From the NCBI GenBank assembly GCA_028571685.1, contig CM053154.1, positions 13,238,001 through 13,302,000 of the forward strand: a stretch of DNA of 64,000 bases, in the 5' to 3' direction. The notes beneath the pieces were generated by a model that saw only the letters and a program-made list of their open reading frames with translations, was not told the DNA's origin and did no database searches. The first letter of the stretch is position 1. Each line of letters starts with the position of its first letter. Shown one piece after another: positions 52,269 through 64,000 of this stretch. Made by a program: the position numbers and the translations under genes. The DNA comes from Heterohyrax brucei (Eukaryota; Chordata; Mammalia; Hyracoidea; Procaviidae).

Positions 52269-52899
52269 GATGGTTTTAGCAAAAGCATGGCCAGAAGGAA
52301 AGGCAAATCCATACCTAGAGATTCTATTCCAATGAGAGAAAAAAGTGCTGCTCTTCCCACAGTGGAAGTGATCCAATATAATCAATTTGCCACCAGATCA
52401 CTGGCTGCGTATCCTGGGGAATTGTAGCATATTGGTAGCCAGATGAGTCTTAAGGAGGAGCAGCGCATCTATGTCACAGAGCCCAAGCATAAACTTCATT
52501 CATGCCACCATGGTCAATTTGTTTGGCTTAGAGCTTGCACTGCAGGGGTTGGCAGACCCAAGATCAGCAGATCAGTCAGCAGGGCTCAGGCTCACAGATT
52601 GAAGAAACTAATGGATCTCGAGATTGGCAGGCAAAATAAGAAGTAAGGTACTAGCTCCAGTCCCAAGACCCAGAGGTCAGATGAACAGGAGCCAGCTACA
52701 GGATCCAGAGTGAGCGAAAGTCCATGAACCTTGCCAGAAAAATCCATCTATGGTGGATATAGGCACATCCTCAAAGAAAGTCTCTTTCAGTTGGTTGGCT
52801 GCTCATGGCAGATCCCATCATGGAGGTGACCACACTGTACCAGATCTCATTATGGAAGTGATTACATCATGATACAACTGCCAAACTACATCATAACTG

Positions 52900-53560
52900 C
52901 CAAATCACTGAGAATCATGGCCCAGCCAAGAAGACACATAACCTTAATGATTACAGGGTTAATGTTGCAAGAATTTGGGAAAATTTGAAATAAGCAAAGG
53001 AACAAAAACAAGAAAGGAAGAACAAGATTTGAAAAAGGACTACATTGAATTTACAGAAGTGAAAAAAGAGCAGCCATTGCAATAAAGATACTCAGTGGAT
53101 AGTGTAAATAGCAGCTTAGACACAGGCAAAGAGAAAAGTAGTGATGAAATGATCTTAAATAATAAAGATGTGGAAAATATGAAAGATAAAGAAGTAGGGA
53201 AGCCAGAAAATCCAACATACCAGTGATAGCCATTCCAGAAAGCCTAGCACAGGGAGAATAAAGGGGAGAGTACATTCAAAGAGATAATTCTTCCAGAATT
53301 GTTAAAGATATAAATCTTCATCTTGAAAATGGACTGAGAGTCCCCTGAAGGATAAATGCAAGGAAATCTACGTTTCTACTTAATGAGTAAGATTGCAGAA
53401 AGCCCAAAACAAAAATCTTAAAAGCACAGACATAAACAGATTACCTGTGAAAGCAAAATGATCAGGCTGACAGTGGATTTAGTGACAAAGGTCACTAGAC
53501 AAGGGAACTCGATACAGTGAAATCTGTGAGGGCCAGAACTTGATGGGACTGCCTCGTTTT
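52900..53560 (+). mobile_element. L1-lineage fragment (possibly HAL1)
   Basis: A-rich strand with many stop codons and phrases such as ttccagaattgttaaagata and aagcacagacataaacagat, as in decayed L1 ORF1 regions. Family assignment is tentative. Confidence 0.4.
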
Positions 53561-53771
53561 TCTGGTTCTCACAAGTTTTCCACATTTGACAGGGCACAAT
53601 CTGACCAGTTTTCTGTTGCTGCTGCTTTCAGTAGAAAGTATTTTGAGTTTTCTTTCCGCCTTTCTGACAGGTTCTGGCTTTCTTGTTTTACTGATGCAAG
53701 TGTCACTCTAAATAATTGTCAGTCAGGAATTCTGTAGCTATGTGAGAGTGAGGGCAGGCTGGGGAAAAAAT

Positions 53772-54288
53772 TGACTTATTTATCTAGTGCTGCTGTAACA
53801 GAAATACTATCAGTGGATGGCTTTAACAAAAACAAGTTTATTCTTCTGCAGTCAAGGAGGCTAGAAGTTGGAATTGAGGGTGGTGGATCCCAGGGAATCT
53901 TTCTCTCTCTGTTGGTTCTGAGAGGTCCCTGTCATCAGTCTTACTCAGGCTGTAGGAGTTTCTCGATGCAGGGACCCTAGGTTGAAAGGACATACTCTGC
54001 TCCTGGATCTTCTTTCTTGGTGGTGTGAGGTCCTCTGTCTCTCAGCTTGCTTCTGTCTCCTGTTAGCTCCCCTTACATGGGATCAGGGCTGTGATCTGAA
54101 TAAGGGTATTACATTCCACCCTAATTCTCTGTAACAAAATCTAATCTTGCCTCCTTGACCACAGGCAGAGATTAGGATTTACAAGACCCAGGAAAATTAC
54201 ACAAAATGGAGGGCAACCACGTAATACTAGGAATCATGGACTAGCCAAGTTGACACCTATTTTGGGGGACACTGTTCAGTCCATGACA
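53772..54288 (-). mobile_element. MaLR-type solo LTR
   Basis: TGACTTATTTATCTAGTGC at one end and GTTCAGTCCATGACA at the other (TG...CA), about 517 bases, same family as 43808-44322. Confidence 0.85.
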
Positions 54289-54473
54289 GACATATTCAGA
54301 TAAAGACCAAGAGTCTGTCACTCACAGACGGTTGATGAAAGGGCTGCTAAAAATGACTTCATTACGATGGAATTTAAGCCCAGAAGGAAGAAGTAGAATG
54401 TAAGAAGTAGTTTTGAGACAATAATTTGGTAATTATGTAAATAGATCTAAATAAACATTGAGTATGAAAACCA

Positions 54474-54601
54474 GGGAGACCTGGTGGTGCAGTGGTTAAG
54501 AGCTTGGTTCCTAGTGGGGACCCTATGGGGCAGTTCTACTAGGTCCTATACAGGCACTATGACTTGGAGTTGACTCAATGGCAATGCATTGGGTTTCTTT
54601 C
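54474..54601 (+). mobile_element. AfroSINE with internal deletion
   Basis: gggagacctggtggtgcagt, ggttaagagcttggttccta, then directly gggaccctatggggcagttc. The B-box segment is missing. Confidence 0.88.
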
Positions 54602-54639
54602 TTTCTTTTTTTTTTGTTATAAGAAAATAGCAATTAAAT

Positions 54640-55305
54640 AGCAACCAGATTTGGGACTCAAAAAGAAGGTGGAACTAAGTCAAGTACTAGACACGAACAA
54701 CTTGGAAAACAGTGGTTGGATTGGAAGCAAAAGGTTTGATGGTTCATGTGTTATTGAAGCAGAAGATAATGACACAGGTTAACTTGAAACTTCATTAAGT
54801 ATTCACATTAAAACATGATAGAAATGGAATAACCAGAACACAGTTAAAGAGCAAGTTGACATATGGTGAAAAATGTAACTAATGTCACCAAACAATTGGT
54901 GAAGAAATTGTCAAATGAGAACTTAATTTGCTGTGTAGACTTTCACGGAAAACACAGTAAAATATTCTTAAAAAATGATAGAAACAGCTACAATAAAAAG
55001 AGAATGTATAACTTTGAAATAAGCAGAAAAGGAATCAAAACCAGCTTTGTGCTTTTAACAATAGAAGGCCTGAAACATAAGGGCACTGAAAGGTTGAAAG
55101 AGATAGAGAAAGATACTGGGCAACTACTAACCAAAAAGCCAGTGTAGCAATGCTATTATTAGACAAGAGCAGTGATAAGGAGGGTCTGCACATCATGAAA
55201 AAGGAACAGTTCCCCCAGGAAAATATACCTGGACTTGGATTCCCTACCAACGTTATTTCAAATATATACAGAAAAATAGAATTTTAAGAAGAAATGAAAA
55301 GTAGA
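54640..55305 (+). mobile_element. L1-lineage body fragment
   Basis: Decayed ORF2-like wording such as ggcaactactaaccaaaaag, ctattattagacaagagcag and ttatttcaaatatatacaga. It leads into the LINE 3' end at 55306. No intact reading frame. Confidence 0.5.
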
Positions 55306-55530
55306 TACATGAGACCAAATGGGTGGCTCCTGTCCAGAGGTGGGATGAGAAGGCAGGAAGGGACAGGAGCTGATTGGATGGACACGGGAGACCCGAGGGG
55401 AAAGGCAGAGTGCATTGTCACATTGTGGGGATTGCAACTGGTGTCAGCTGACAATACATGTATAAACTTGTGTAAGAGAAAATGAGCTGTAAACTTTCAC
55501 CCAAAGCCCAAATAAAAAAAGAAAAAAAAA
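55306..55530 (+). mobile_element. LINE 3' terminus with A-rich tail
   Basis: gaccaaatgggtggctcctg, ggaggtgggatgagaaggca, gagctgtaaactttcaccca, then an A-rich tail at 55511-55530. Same 3' end as at 15560-15779. Confidence 0.75.
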
Positions 55531-57540
55531 AGAATGGAAACATGTATGATCTTAAGTGGGAGATTTTACCATAGCTTTTTGGAAGAAGGTAGACCTTATC
55601 AACAAAATTAGCAAGGCTGCAGAAGAGTTGAATAATACATCAGTCTCAACTGGAGGGGTATGTAGAATCCTGTATTTATCATTAACTTAAAAAAATTATT
55701 TGTATTTGGAATGTAAATCAAATTTTCACACATATGTGGAACATTTACAAAATGTCACTACTAGCCCAAAGCAGTCCTCGAGAAATATCAAAGAACTGTG
55801 ATCACATCACGTTCTTAAATCGCAGTTGAATGAAATTACAAATCAGTAAGTAAGCCCAGAGAGGGTCAAAAGTAATTCAGTGATCTTCTTAATGTCATGA
55901 GCATAGCACAGGGGACCTGGATTCGCCACTGTGGGCAAGATACCCTGCACACCGTCTCTCCCTGAGTCACTGAAGATCCAAGCAAGGATGGAAAGTGCTG
56001 GAAGCCACTGCTGCCCTTCGTAGATGGTCATTTCCACCTCCACTTCTCTGTGGCCTGGAGGGTATAGTGTTACCAAGTGTGTGTCTCTTGCTTTGGGCTT
56101 GGTTTTGAGGCAGTAGTGGACTTTCAGCAGACTAATGGTGGCCTTGGCAATACTGGACACCCAGCCAGAGAAGAAAGGAAGAATATGCATCATGTGGAGA
56201 ACGGTCCAATAGGCAACCTGAGTTCTGTTCTTAGCCCTTTCACTGACCTCATACAAGTCACCACTGTCCCCATGTGCCAGTTTGGTCCCTTAGCTAAGGT
56301 ACTCAGCAAGGCAGTCAGAAGCCCTTAGTGAAAGAGGTTAGGAATCTGCAAGTGTTATCCAGGATTCCTGCTTGTGAGTGACAGAAACCCATCTAAGAGT
56401 GGAGCAAACAAAAGGAGATTAACTGGCTGGTACAACTGGGAAATTCAAGCATGACAATGGCTGCAGATGGGGCTGGACCCAGAGCTTCAAAAAAGGTCAC
56501 TAGGATTTTGCCTCATTCTCCATCTCTTAGTGTAGCTGTTCTCTGAGTTGGGTTTATTCTCAGGCACATGGCCCTCACTAGTGGCAGAGATGGCCACCTA
56601 CTTATCTAGGCTTCCACACAATCATTTTCTGAACTCTGATGGGAAAGTTTCAACACAAATCCCAAGACTGAACCTCATTGGTCAAACTTAATGTCATGTG
56701 CCCATTCCTGAACCAATCACTGTGGTTAGAGGTTGGAAGGTACCAACTGACCGAAAACTGAGGGGGTACAATTTCCTGAGATAGGAAGGAGCAGGCAGTC
56801 CAGAGGTGGTTGGTGAGACTCTCCTCCCTCTGCACCACTGTTGGCAGGTGTCTGGCCTGGGACAGAGAGATGACTTTGAATCTTAAGCTGCTCACACTCT
56901 GGGGGAAGCAGAGAAGTATACAACTAACCATGATAGAAACCAGACCATTTCAGAGGCTACTACAGCAGTCCAAAGTGCTGTCAGAACCTAGAGGAGGCAG
57001 TAATTCACTGTGCTGGGCACATCCGACCTTCTCTCCATGACCCTTTCTCCTTTACCTTCTGCTGGGCAAGAGCACTCATGGACCACTGAGGCCCACGGAT
57101 GACCAGGGGCTGGCCAGGGAGCAGGACCTCAGCTTCTGCTCCATTGAGGGAGAATGGGGAGCCTCAGCTGCAGCAGCTCAGACCTGGTTATTAGAAAAGA
57201 CTGGCTTCTAAGGACTCTTGAGGAGCCTGGCTTTGCATGCCTGAATATGGAAATTTAATAACCACATTTGACATAACTGTCTATCTCTGTCTGTACCACT
57301 GCAGAGAGAAAATTAGTCTTGGTGTTTGCAATTCTACAGACGTGAGGGGATTGTTGTAGAAATCCTGGTTTGTGGGCTCTCAGGTCTGAGGTGACAGAAC
57401 GGATTTTGTTGCCTGGTTGGGTTGTTGATAGAATCATAGAATGTGAGAGTGTGAAGGGCTTAGAGGTGATTCAGGCTGTGTTTTCTTCACATGGGGTCTG
57501 AGAAGGCTCCTGAATTATAGGTAAAATTGTGCCTGTGTGT
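55531..57540. other. intergenic sequence, old repeats only
   Basis: A MIR-like piece near 56220-56300 and an old interspersed element at about 56350-56740 (ctgcttgtgagtgacagaaa to cctgaaccaatcactgtggt) of unresolved family. No gene recognised. Confidence 0.55.
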
Positions 57541-57635
57541 ATGGCGCTCCTTGGAAACTATGGGGCAGTTTTACTCGGTCTATAGGGCCGCTGTGGGTCA
57601 GAATCGATGGTAGTTGGTTTGGTTTTTTGGCTTGG
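57541..57635 (+). mobile_element. AfroSINE, 5'-truncated
   Basis: Starts at gcgctccttggaaactatgg and keeps the tail tatagggccgctgtgggtca with ttggtttggttttttgg. Confidence 0.88.
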
Positions 57636-57747
57636 TATGTCCTAGGGAGAGTTGCTTTCATTGGATTTGCTAAGGGATCTGTGGCCACCAAAATACTGAA
57701 CAATCTTAATTGAGGCCTCATTTGGTGGTGACAAAAAATAGAGCCTA

Positions 57748-57970
57748 TTATGGATTGAATTGTGTCATCAATGATTTATGTTGAAGTCCTACCCTCTGGT
57801 GCTTGTGAGCTTGAGTTTGTTGGGAAACAGCCTCTTTTAAGAAGGCGTAGAGCAGGTCTTCACCCCATCCAGGTGATGTCTTACGAAAGAGAAGAGGCAG
57901 AGAATTAGAGAAGGTGACCGTGTGGTGATGGAGGCAGATACAGCTGCATGTCGAAGAATGCCAAGCGTCA
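57748..57970 (+). mobile_element. MLT1-like LTR fragment
   Basis: tatggattgaattgtgtcat and gatttatgttgaagtcctac match the start of MLT1 LTRs. The right part is lost or too diverged. Confidence 0.55.
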
Positions 57971-58886
57971 CTAGGTGGGACCTTCATGGCTGCAGGGCAG
58001 TGGGGGGACAGACAGAGACCTGGCCTGGGGACCTGGAGTCTAGGGGGAGTCACAAGACCTTCCTGGGCCTTTAGCCCCTGGTTGCAGAATGGGTGTGATG
58101 TTTCAGCTCGCCGCCTCCCTCATGGTTGGGGTGAGAATGAGACCAGGTGAAACAGTACCAGCAGGAGCTAAAGGTATAAGAAAGTCATCTGTCAGGGTTC
58201 GGTCTGTGACTGCCCTGGCCAGGCTCGTAGTGCAAGGGGCCTACACACCTGTAACTCACAGGTTCTTGGCCAGGATGTACTCAGGGAAGAGCCCGACACT
58301 GCACTGGGGAAAGAGAGAAGGATGAAGATGTCCCTAGGACAGTCTGACATTGCGCTGAGACAGGATACCGAAGGATGCCCAGTGGCTGCCTTCCTTGCTT
58401 ACCTGACTTTGTCCCTGAAAATGGAAAAATGCTGCTTTTCATTTTGAAGGGCAGAGGTCACTGTGGCTCGCTTGCATGATTTGGAAACAATTTCACACCG
58501 AGCAGGCAGGGAGATGGGTCTTGTTCCTTCGGCAGCCCCTCGCCTGGGACAGTGTAGACGTGCAGGGCATATCTGCTGAGTCAGTGAAATTGGATGAATG
58601 GCCTGCAGAGAGCAGGAGTCAGCCTGGAGACAGGGACAGCAAGTGGCTCTGGGAGACCCCCCCCTGGGAGATGTGGGGCCCAGGATCTTCCTAAAGGGTG
58701 GGGGCTTAGTGAAGAACTGGATTCCACTCCCTCCCCCATTTCAATTCAAGGGCCGCCTGGGGAAATTGGACATCAGGGGCCAATGTGACAAGAAGTACAC
58801 CTAGCGGGTGGCAGGAGGGGAATGTTTGTGGAGATGTGGTAGTGGTGGTTTGTAGCTTGACTTGAGGTCACATTGAAGTTCATGGT

Positions 58887-59836
58887 TGTCATGGACCACA
58901 TTGTGTCCCCCCAAAAATATGTATGGTAATTTAACTCGGCCGTGATACCCTCGATTTTGGTGATTTTCTCAGCAGACATAGCACTTAACCCACTACACCA
59001 CCAGGGTTTCCAAGGAATCACAGCTTAGGTGTCCTGATCTACTCTTGCCCCCAAGTGAAGTTCCCTGTATAGCAACCAATCTCCAGTCCTTCAACAACTA
59101 GTTTAGTTTTTTGTTTTAAGTATAGACCCTGTAAGGGAAAACAGAAGCTTCTAGAAGGTAATATCTTCATGATCTTAGGGCACAGAAAGATTTCATAGCC
59201 ATAACATAGAAAGCATGTATAGGCTTCCTGGCTCAAGAATAGTGAATATTATTTACCTGTTCATTCCTGTGCGTTTCCTATTCTGGTCCTATTTGTGGGT
59301 CTCTGCCTGCCCCCCACTGCCCTGTGGTCGTAAAGGTCCCAACTGCTAATGTTGGGCATTCTTTGACTTGCAGGTGCATCTGCCTCCATCTGCCTCCTAA
59401 TTTCTGCCTGTGGTTAATAGATTGGCTTATATTAGAGAGGATTAGGGTGGGACTTTAACACCATTCCTCAGGTCACCTCCCAGCTCCAATGTGAAGGAAG
59501 TCTCCCCAGAATGTGGCTTACACCACCTTCTATCCTTTCTTCCTACAAGAGATGAGAGCAAAGGAAACCAAGCAGAGAGTTGGTAACCTCATACCATCAA
59601 GAAAGCAGCACCGGGAGTAGAGGGCTTCCTTCAGACCTGAGGATGCTCCCTGACCAAAGACTGATGCGACACAGGGATTTTCCTCTGGAGTTAACAAAGA
59701 GGGAAAGCCTTCCCTTGGAGTGGACACCCTGAATTCGGACTTGTAGCCTATTGGGCTGTGTGAGAATAAACTTTTTTTTGCTAACTCCATCCACTTTGTG
59801 GTATTTCTGTTAGAGTGGTACCAGATGACTAAGACA
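58887..59836 (+). mobile_element. MaLR-type LTR with an insert
   Basis: Starts TGTCATGGACCACATTGTG and ends GATGACTAAGACA. Flanked by ATGGT (58882-58886) and ATGAT (59837-59841), a 5-base duplication with one change. The LTR is broken at about 58955-59415 by another element; its 3' part with gagaataaacttttttttgc is clear. Confidence 0.8.
58977..59296 (-). repeat. composite repeat copy A (unknown element plus AfroSINE head)
   Basis: The antisense order is an unknown 270-base segment (aaataggaccagaatagg to acctaagctgtgattcc) followed directly by the first 40 bases of an AfroSINE. The same join occurs at 61938-62241 in the opposite orientation. Confidence 0.8.
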
Positions 59837-61782
59837 ATGATCTTTTGACTTCTCTGTGGCTCAGAAAATCCCCCAGGATATCTGGAAGGTCTATTCACAA
59901 GGGGTGGGCAGGAAGGAGCTAGAAACTCAAAATTCATCAGCTGGAAGTTTCAGCTATCTGACCTCTTTGGCCAGAATAAGGCCTTGGTCATCATAAAAGC
60001 CCCTTCTGAGCCCTGGAAACCAGGGCACCCCCTCCATGAGCAGGAGACTAGATCTGCCGTTTGCTGTGTGAGATGACAGTGCTCCCCGAGAGGACAGAGG
60101 CAAAAGAAAATTCAGTTCAAAGGGATTTCAAAAGTCAGTTGGCTTTTATGCTTCAGGGTGTCTGTGATTTAGTGACGGTTTTCTCCCTGGGACTCATCTC
60201 CCTGAGTCTTTGGGGGACACAGTTGTGAAGTTGGAGTCATTGTGTGTGTGTCTTTGGTCTTTTTAATGATGTTGCAAATATATGCAAGGAAGATGACTCC
60301 AAAGGTTGGATTCAGTGATAGGTCCATCTGCTGCGGGGTGAACCTGCTGAGGGGGAGTGAGACAGCCTGGGGTCATAACAACAGCAGAAGAACAATAACC
60401 GCTGAGATTTATGATGTGCCAGGAGTTATGCTAAGTGCTTTATGAGGATCAATTGCATTTCATTCACATAATGGTCTCATTGAGTAGAGACTGTTGTTAT
60501 ATCAACTGTATCACAGAGAAAACTTAGGCACAGAGAAATATTTGTCAGAGGGAAGTCATAAGCTGTGGACTTCGGAAATGGCACACATCCCTCAAGCCCC
60601 CGAGGAGCAAAATGGCCTGTGAATCAGCAGGACCTGGCTCTGTGTCCTGCTTCTAAAGACTGTGTGGCCCTGGACTCTCTGAGGGGCTGTTTCATTGTCT
60701 GTCCAAAGGGTTGCTGCTTCCTCTCTTTAGGGGGATGCAGAATTATGTGAGGTCAAGAGTGTAGAGCAGCTGGCTGGCTAGGGCACTCTTTTAGCCAGTA
60801 CCGTGATCATGAAGGACCAATGAGGCTGAGGGCCACACAGGCAGGCAGCTGGGTTGGTCCAGGTAAGTATGCTCCTTGGGAAGCCTGGACTCAGCTAGAG
60901 AAGGAATCGGAAGAAAGGACAGTGACACCGTTGGTGTCCATCTCTCATGGAAAGTGTTCACCTGCCAAACCCAAGAGGCAACGAAGGGAAGCAACTCCAA
61001 GTATCTGTGAAGAGTGGGGGGCACATGTCATGGGGCATCCTAATGCGGAGCATTTGGGGGCAGCCTAGTACCACAGAAGGAAAGGCGAGGGTGTCAGAGA
61101 GGTGCTCTTAGAGCTCCATGTGCGGAGCGGGACAGCCCTCCAGATAGCTGGGTGCGGTGATGGGAGAGTCTGATGGTGCAGCCAGTCTCCCCACGTGGGA
61201 GCCTCTCCTCCACCAGCTGCTGCTCCTGAGCACGCGCTGCGCCACTCAGCTGCCCACCTCTTTAGGTGACCCCGTCTTGTTCATATCAGCCACCCTCATC
61301 CTCAGAGAGTTCTGGAATCTCAGGCCTGCACAGGAAAAGTGGTGGGAAAGTTTAGTGGTTGGAGTAGGAGAATTGACTGATGGGGTCTGGGCGATGTTCT
61401 CCGATGTATAGGGGGCGCGGGGAGGTGCAGTGTGGTAAAGGAGGATACTCCCTAAGAGCCTGCTGGCAGCTTGGAGCAGGCGAGGCTTGAGGTTGAAATG
61501 AGAGAGCAGGTGAAGGCCTTTTGTAAACTAGAGCAAACACGGGGCATGCAGCGGCCCCTGGCCTTGCCTTCGAGTTGCTGACCTTTCCAGGAAATAAATT
61601 CTGCTCCTTTGCAGCTCTGCTGCCGAGAGATGGAGCACAGGAACAGAGGGTACCAACCCACAGCTGTTACCGCCAGCCTGAGCTGCAGTGAAGGTGAGCT
61701 CACTGTTTGAAGGGCGCCCCCTGGTGTCCACCACCCAGATTGTCAGACCTGGTTTGGTCCTTGGCCTGAATTCACAAACTGG
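59837..61782. other. intergenic sequence with MIR pieces
   Basis: MIR-like fragments at about 60390-60600 (minus; ttatgctaagtgctttatga) and 60620-60750 (plus; ggccctggactctctgaggg). The remainder is unrecognised. No gene. Confidence 0.55.
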
Positions 61783-61880
61783 GGGCCCCGGTGGCACAGC
61801 GGTTAAGAGCCCAGGCTGCTAGCCAAAAGGTCGGTAGTGGGAACTCAGCGCCTCCAAATAGAGTTCCAAGTGAACTGGAA
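61783..61880 (+). mobile_element. AfroSINE head fragment
   Basis: gggggccccggtggcacagc, ggttaagagcccaggctgct and agccaaaaggtcggtagtgg, then divergence. 3' tail missing. Confidence 0.8.
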
Positions 61881-61937
61881 GGTTGGGCTTCATACATGGG
61901 GCAAATTCCCAGGCTCGGGTTCCTACTTTTCTCATGT

Positions 61938-62241
61938 ACAAATAGGACCAGAGTAGAAAATGCACAGGAATGAAGAGGTAAATAACATTGACTGTTCTCA
62001 AGTCAGGAAGCCTATATATACTTTCTATGTTCTGGCTATGAAATCTTTCTGTGCTCTAAGATCATGAAGATATTACCGTCCCTTGCCGGGTCTATACTTA
62101 AAAAACTAAACCAGTTGTTGAAGGACTGGAGATTGGTTGTGATAGAGGGATCTTCATCTGGGGGCAAAAACAGATTATGACACCTAAGCTGTGATTCCTT
62201 GGAAATCCTGGTAGCATAGTAGGTTAAGTGCTACGTCTGCT
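61938..62241 (+). repeat. composite repeat copy B (unknown element plus AfroSINE)
   Basis: acaaataggaccagagtaga, gatcatgaagatattaccgt, gaaggactggagattggttg and cctaagctgtgattccttgg, then an AfroSINE. The inverse of copy A at 58977-59296. Confidence 0.8.
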
Positions 62242-62362
62242 AATGAAAAGGTTGGTGGTTCAAATATACCAGGCTCTCCTTGGAAAGTCTCTGGGGCAGT
62301 TCTGCTCCAACCTATAGGATCTCAATGAGTCTGACTTGACTCAATGGCAGTGGGTTTCTTTT
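62200..62362 (+). mobile_element. AfroSINE (part of composite copy B)
   Basis: ttggaaatcctggtagcata, gctaatgaaaaggttggtgg and gacttgactcaatggcagtg; full-length here, but only its first 40 bases are present in copy A. Confidence 0.9.
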
Positions 62363-62453
62363 TAAAGCTATGCTTCCTTAGCTGGAATGTGGACACTGAG
62401 GGAGAAAAGTTCTGGTGATCTGCTCTTGTAAAGCTGACAGCCTTCTGGGTCAG

Positions 62454-62506
62454 CTCTACAGTGTCCTATAGGGTCGCTGTGAGTCGGAATTGACTGATGA
62501 CACACA
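62454..62506 (+). mobile_element. AfroSINE tail fragment
   Basis: gtgtcctatagggtcgctgt and gagtcggaattgactgatga, close to the family consensus. Confidence 0.85.
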
Positions 62507-62571
62507 GCTGTTCTTCCTTTGCAGGGTCGTTGTGACATTAAAACCAGCAGCTGTCTGGTCGATCTGACTCA

Positions 62572-62738
62572 TCGTCACCCCACATGTGTCATAGTAGAAA
62601 CTGCGCTCTAAGGGTTTCAGGGGCTGATCGATTGGAATAGATCACCAGGCCTTTTTTCTGAGCTACGTCTGGGTGAACTTGAACCTCCAACTTGAGGCTT
62701 CATAACCAAGCACTTACCCATATGCATCACTCAGAGAC
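62572..62738 (-). mobile_element. long-form AfroSINE
   Basis: Antisense order: catcgtcaccccacatgtgt, gatcaccaggccttttttct, acttgaacctccaacttgag and aaccaagcacttacccatat. Confidence 0.8.
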
Positions 62739-63574
62739 TACATTGTGACTTTCAAGGACATAAAAGGTACATGTAGAGTGCTCAGAATCTGGCTAGGCCG
62801 AGCACTAGTGAAAAAGGCTCAATGTAGGTTCTTTTCTTTGTTTTCTAATCACCTAACTGTTTTATGGCCAGCTGGCTTTCTGCTTGGTTAGCATGATTTA
62901 TTTAACCAGCTCCCTTTGACAGTGATGGTCATTGAGGTCATTTGGGTTTTTTTTTTTAGCCTTAGAATCCACATGTGCTGAACACAGGTACCGGTGAGTA
63001 CTGCCGCAGGACAGGCTCTCATCACATGCCTCCAGCCCTCCGCAGGACTGGGTCACAGGAAGACTCCCCCCGGTGACCAGTTTGTCCTGATGAGCTTACA
63101 CGCAGCTAGAGGAAGACAAGGAGATGACAGGACTCAGTGAGCGCGGGGCAGTGGTGACCAGGCTGCAGGTGTGGAAGGAGAGCCTTTGCTACCAATAGAG
63201 AAAGATGGCTCGTGGGAGCCTTTCTCCTTCTGAGGAGTAATTGCCTTTGATGGGTTGTTAATAGGATTCTTATGTGGTTATTAAGAAGGACACTCGATGA
63301 GCCCAGCTCTTGAATTGCTTATTGCAGGGGTCTCCCGGTTTATGGTTATTTTTTCATCTGCAAATGAGGAATCTGGCACCTTCCCCGGAGCCTTAGAATC
63401 AGAGGTTTCCACCCTTGAGCCTGGCAGGTGGGCAACGCCCATGGATGCCAATTACCACCTGGAGTGCTTCATGGGAGGATGGAAAGAAGAAGTGATGGAA
63501 GATATAGGAAGGAGAGAGGTGGAGTGATGGAGAGGAGAAGAGAACAAGGAAGGGAGAGGGAGAAGAAGGGGGAG
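62739..63574. other. intergenic sequence, nothing firm
   Basis: T-run at 62948-62958. Otherwise no gene or repeat family recognised. Open frames near 63297-63658 read purine-rich simple sequence. Confidence 0.55.
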
Positions 63575-63575
63575 G
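63520..63575 (+). repeat. purine-rich simple sequence
   Basis: G and A only over most of the stretch (gagaggagaagagaacaagg, gagggagaagaaggggg). A homopurine tract. Confidence 0.85.
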
Positions 63576-63708
63576 GCATCAGACGATCACCTGGGAGGTC
63601 AGTACAAATGCCCATTCTCACGCCCACCCAGTTCTGCAGGTTCAATGTCTGTGTTTAGCAAGATCTCCAGATGATTACTCTGCAAGTTCGAGTCTGAGAA
63701 GCACTTTT
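63576..63708 (+). mobile_element. MER5-like hAT-Charlie fragment
   Basis: gcatcagacgatcacctggg, tgtgtttagcaagatctcca, gatgattactctgcaagttc and gtctgagaagcac follow the MER5A order. Confidence 0.65.
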
Positions 63709-63753
63709 TTGGTAATCACCAGGGTAAACCAAAAAGAAAGAATAAGAAAAAAT

Positions 63754-63906
63754 AGGCCCATTGCCCTTGAGTCAGTTCCAACTCAGAGACTCCGTAGGAT
63801 GAAGTGGAACCACCCCATAGGCTTTCCAAGGAGTGGCTGGTGGATTTGAACGGCCCACCTTTTGATTAGCAGCTGAGCCCTTAACTACTATACTACCTGG
63901 GTTCCT
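63754..63906 (-). mobile_element. AfroSINE
   Basis: cttgagtcagttccaactca, ccccataggctttccaagga, gtggatttgaacggcccacc and ccttaactactatactacct in antisense order. Confidence 0.9.
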
Positions 63907-64000
63907 CTCTCCAGGGAAAGAGATGCAAAACAGCCCAACAGGTCAGGAGTTTGGAGTGTGGGGCGTGTCAGAGCCCTAGTTCGACATCAAGGCTAGCTCT

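Noticed and set aside
53540-55147. Short open frames in the A-rich region 53.5-55.2 kb considered as a small gene
   Set aside because: The region is decayed LINE and LTR sequence with frequent stops and repeat junctions; no conserved protein is seen.

Overview
This is vertebrate, placental-mammal genomic DNA: split genes with GT-AG introns, a CpG island, and dense SINE/LINE/LTR repeats. About two dozen copies or fragments of a tRNA-derived SINE (ending in the box TAGGGTCGCTATGAGTCGGA and a GACTCGACGGCA-type tail) are scattered over both strands. That family is the AfroSINE of Afrotheria, so the source is most likely an afrotherian such as an elephant, sirenian or hyrax; the species cannot be fixed from this sequence alone.

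Left part (1-26.25 kb, + strand): the 3' three quarters of EIF3A, the largest scaffold subunit of translation initiation factor eIF3. Nineteen consecutive coding exons (gene exons 4-22 by comparison with the human gene) run from 182 to the TAA at 25279-25281 and encode residues about 126 to 1351. The 3'UTR ends at an AATAAA near 26230. The intron between gene exons 9 and 10 carries a box H/ACA snoRNA that fits SNORA19. Exon 16 ends in the first unit of a six-copy, exactly 55-bp minisatellite that multiplies its 5' splice site. The acidic/basic decapeptide repeat region (exon 19) and an Arg-Asp/Glu repeat (exon 20) are the fast-evolving parts.

Middle (26.3-31.2 kb, - strand): NANOS1, an intronless gene with CDS 30410-29547 (287 aa), a CCHC-CCHC zinc finger and an N-terminal NOT1-interacting motif. 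It sits in a CpG island with a TATA-like box and CCAAT boxes upstream. Its long 3'UTR runs back towards EIF3A, so the two genes are tail to tail with ends that nearly meet or overlap.

Right part (31.2-64 kb): no protein-coding gene was found. It is intergenic sequence full of AfroSINEs, L1-type LINE remnants, an RTE-type LINE fragment that shares its tail with the SINE, MaLR-type LTRs (including a three-level nest at 43.1-44.5 kb and a back-to-back inverted pair at 39.2-40.2 kb), old MIR/L2/MER5 pieces and GT microsatellites. I see no sign of a new multigene system. The most interesting items are the splice-site-multiplying minisatellite, the intronic snoRNA, the convergent 3' ends with a Pumilio site, and the nested or composite repeats.
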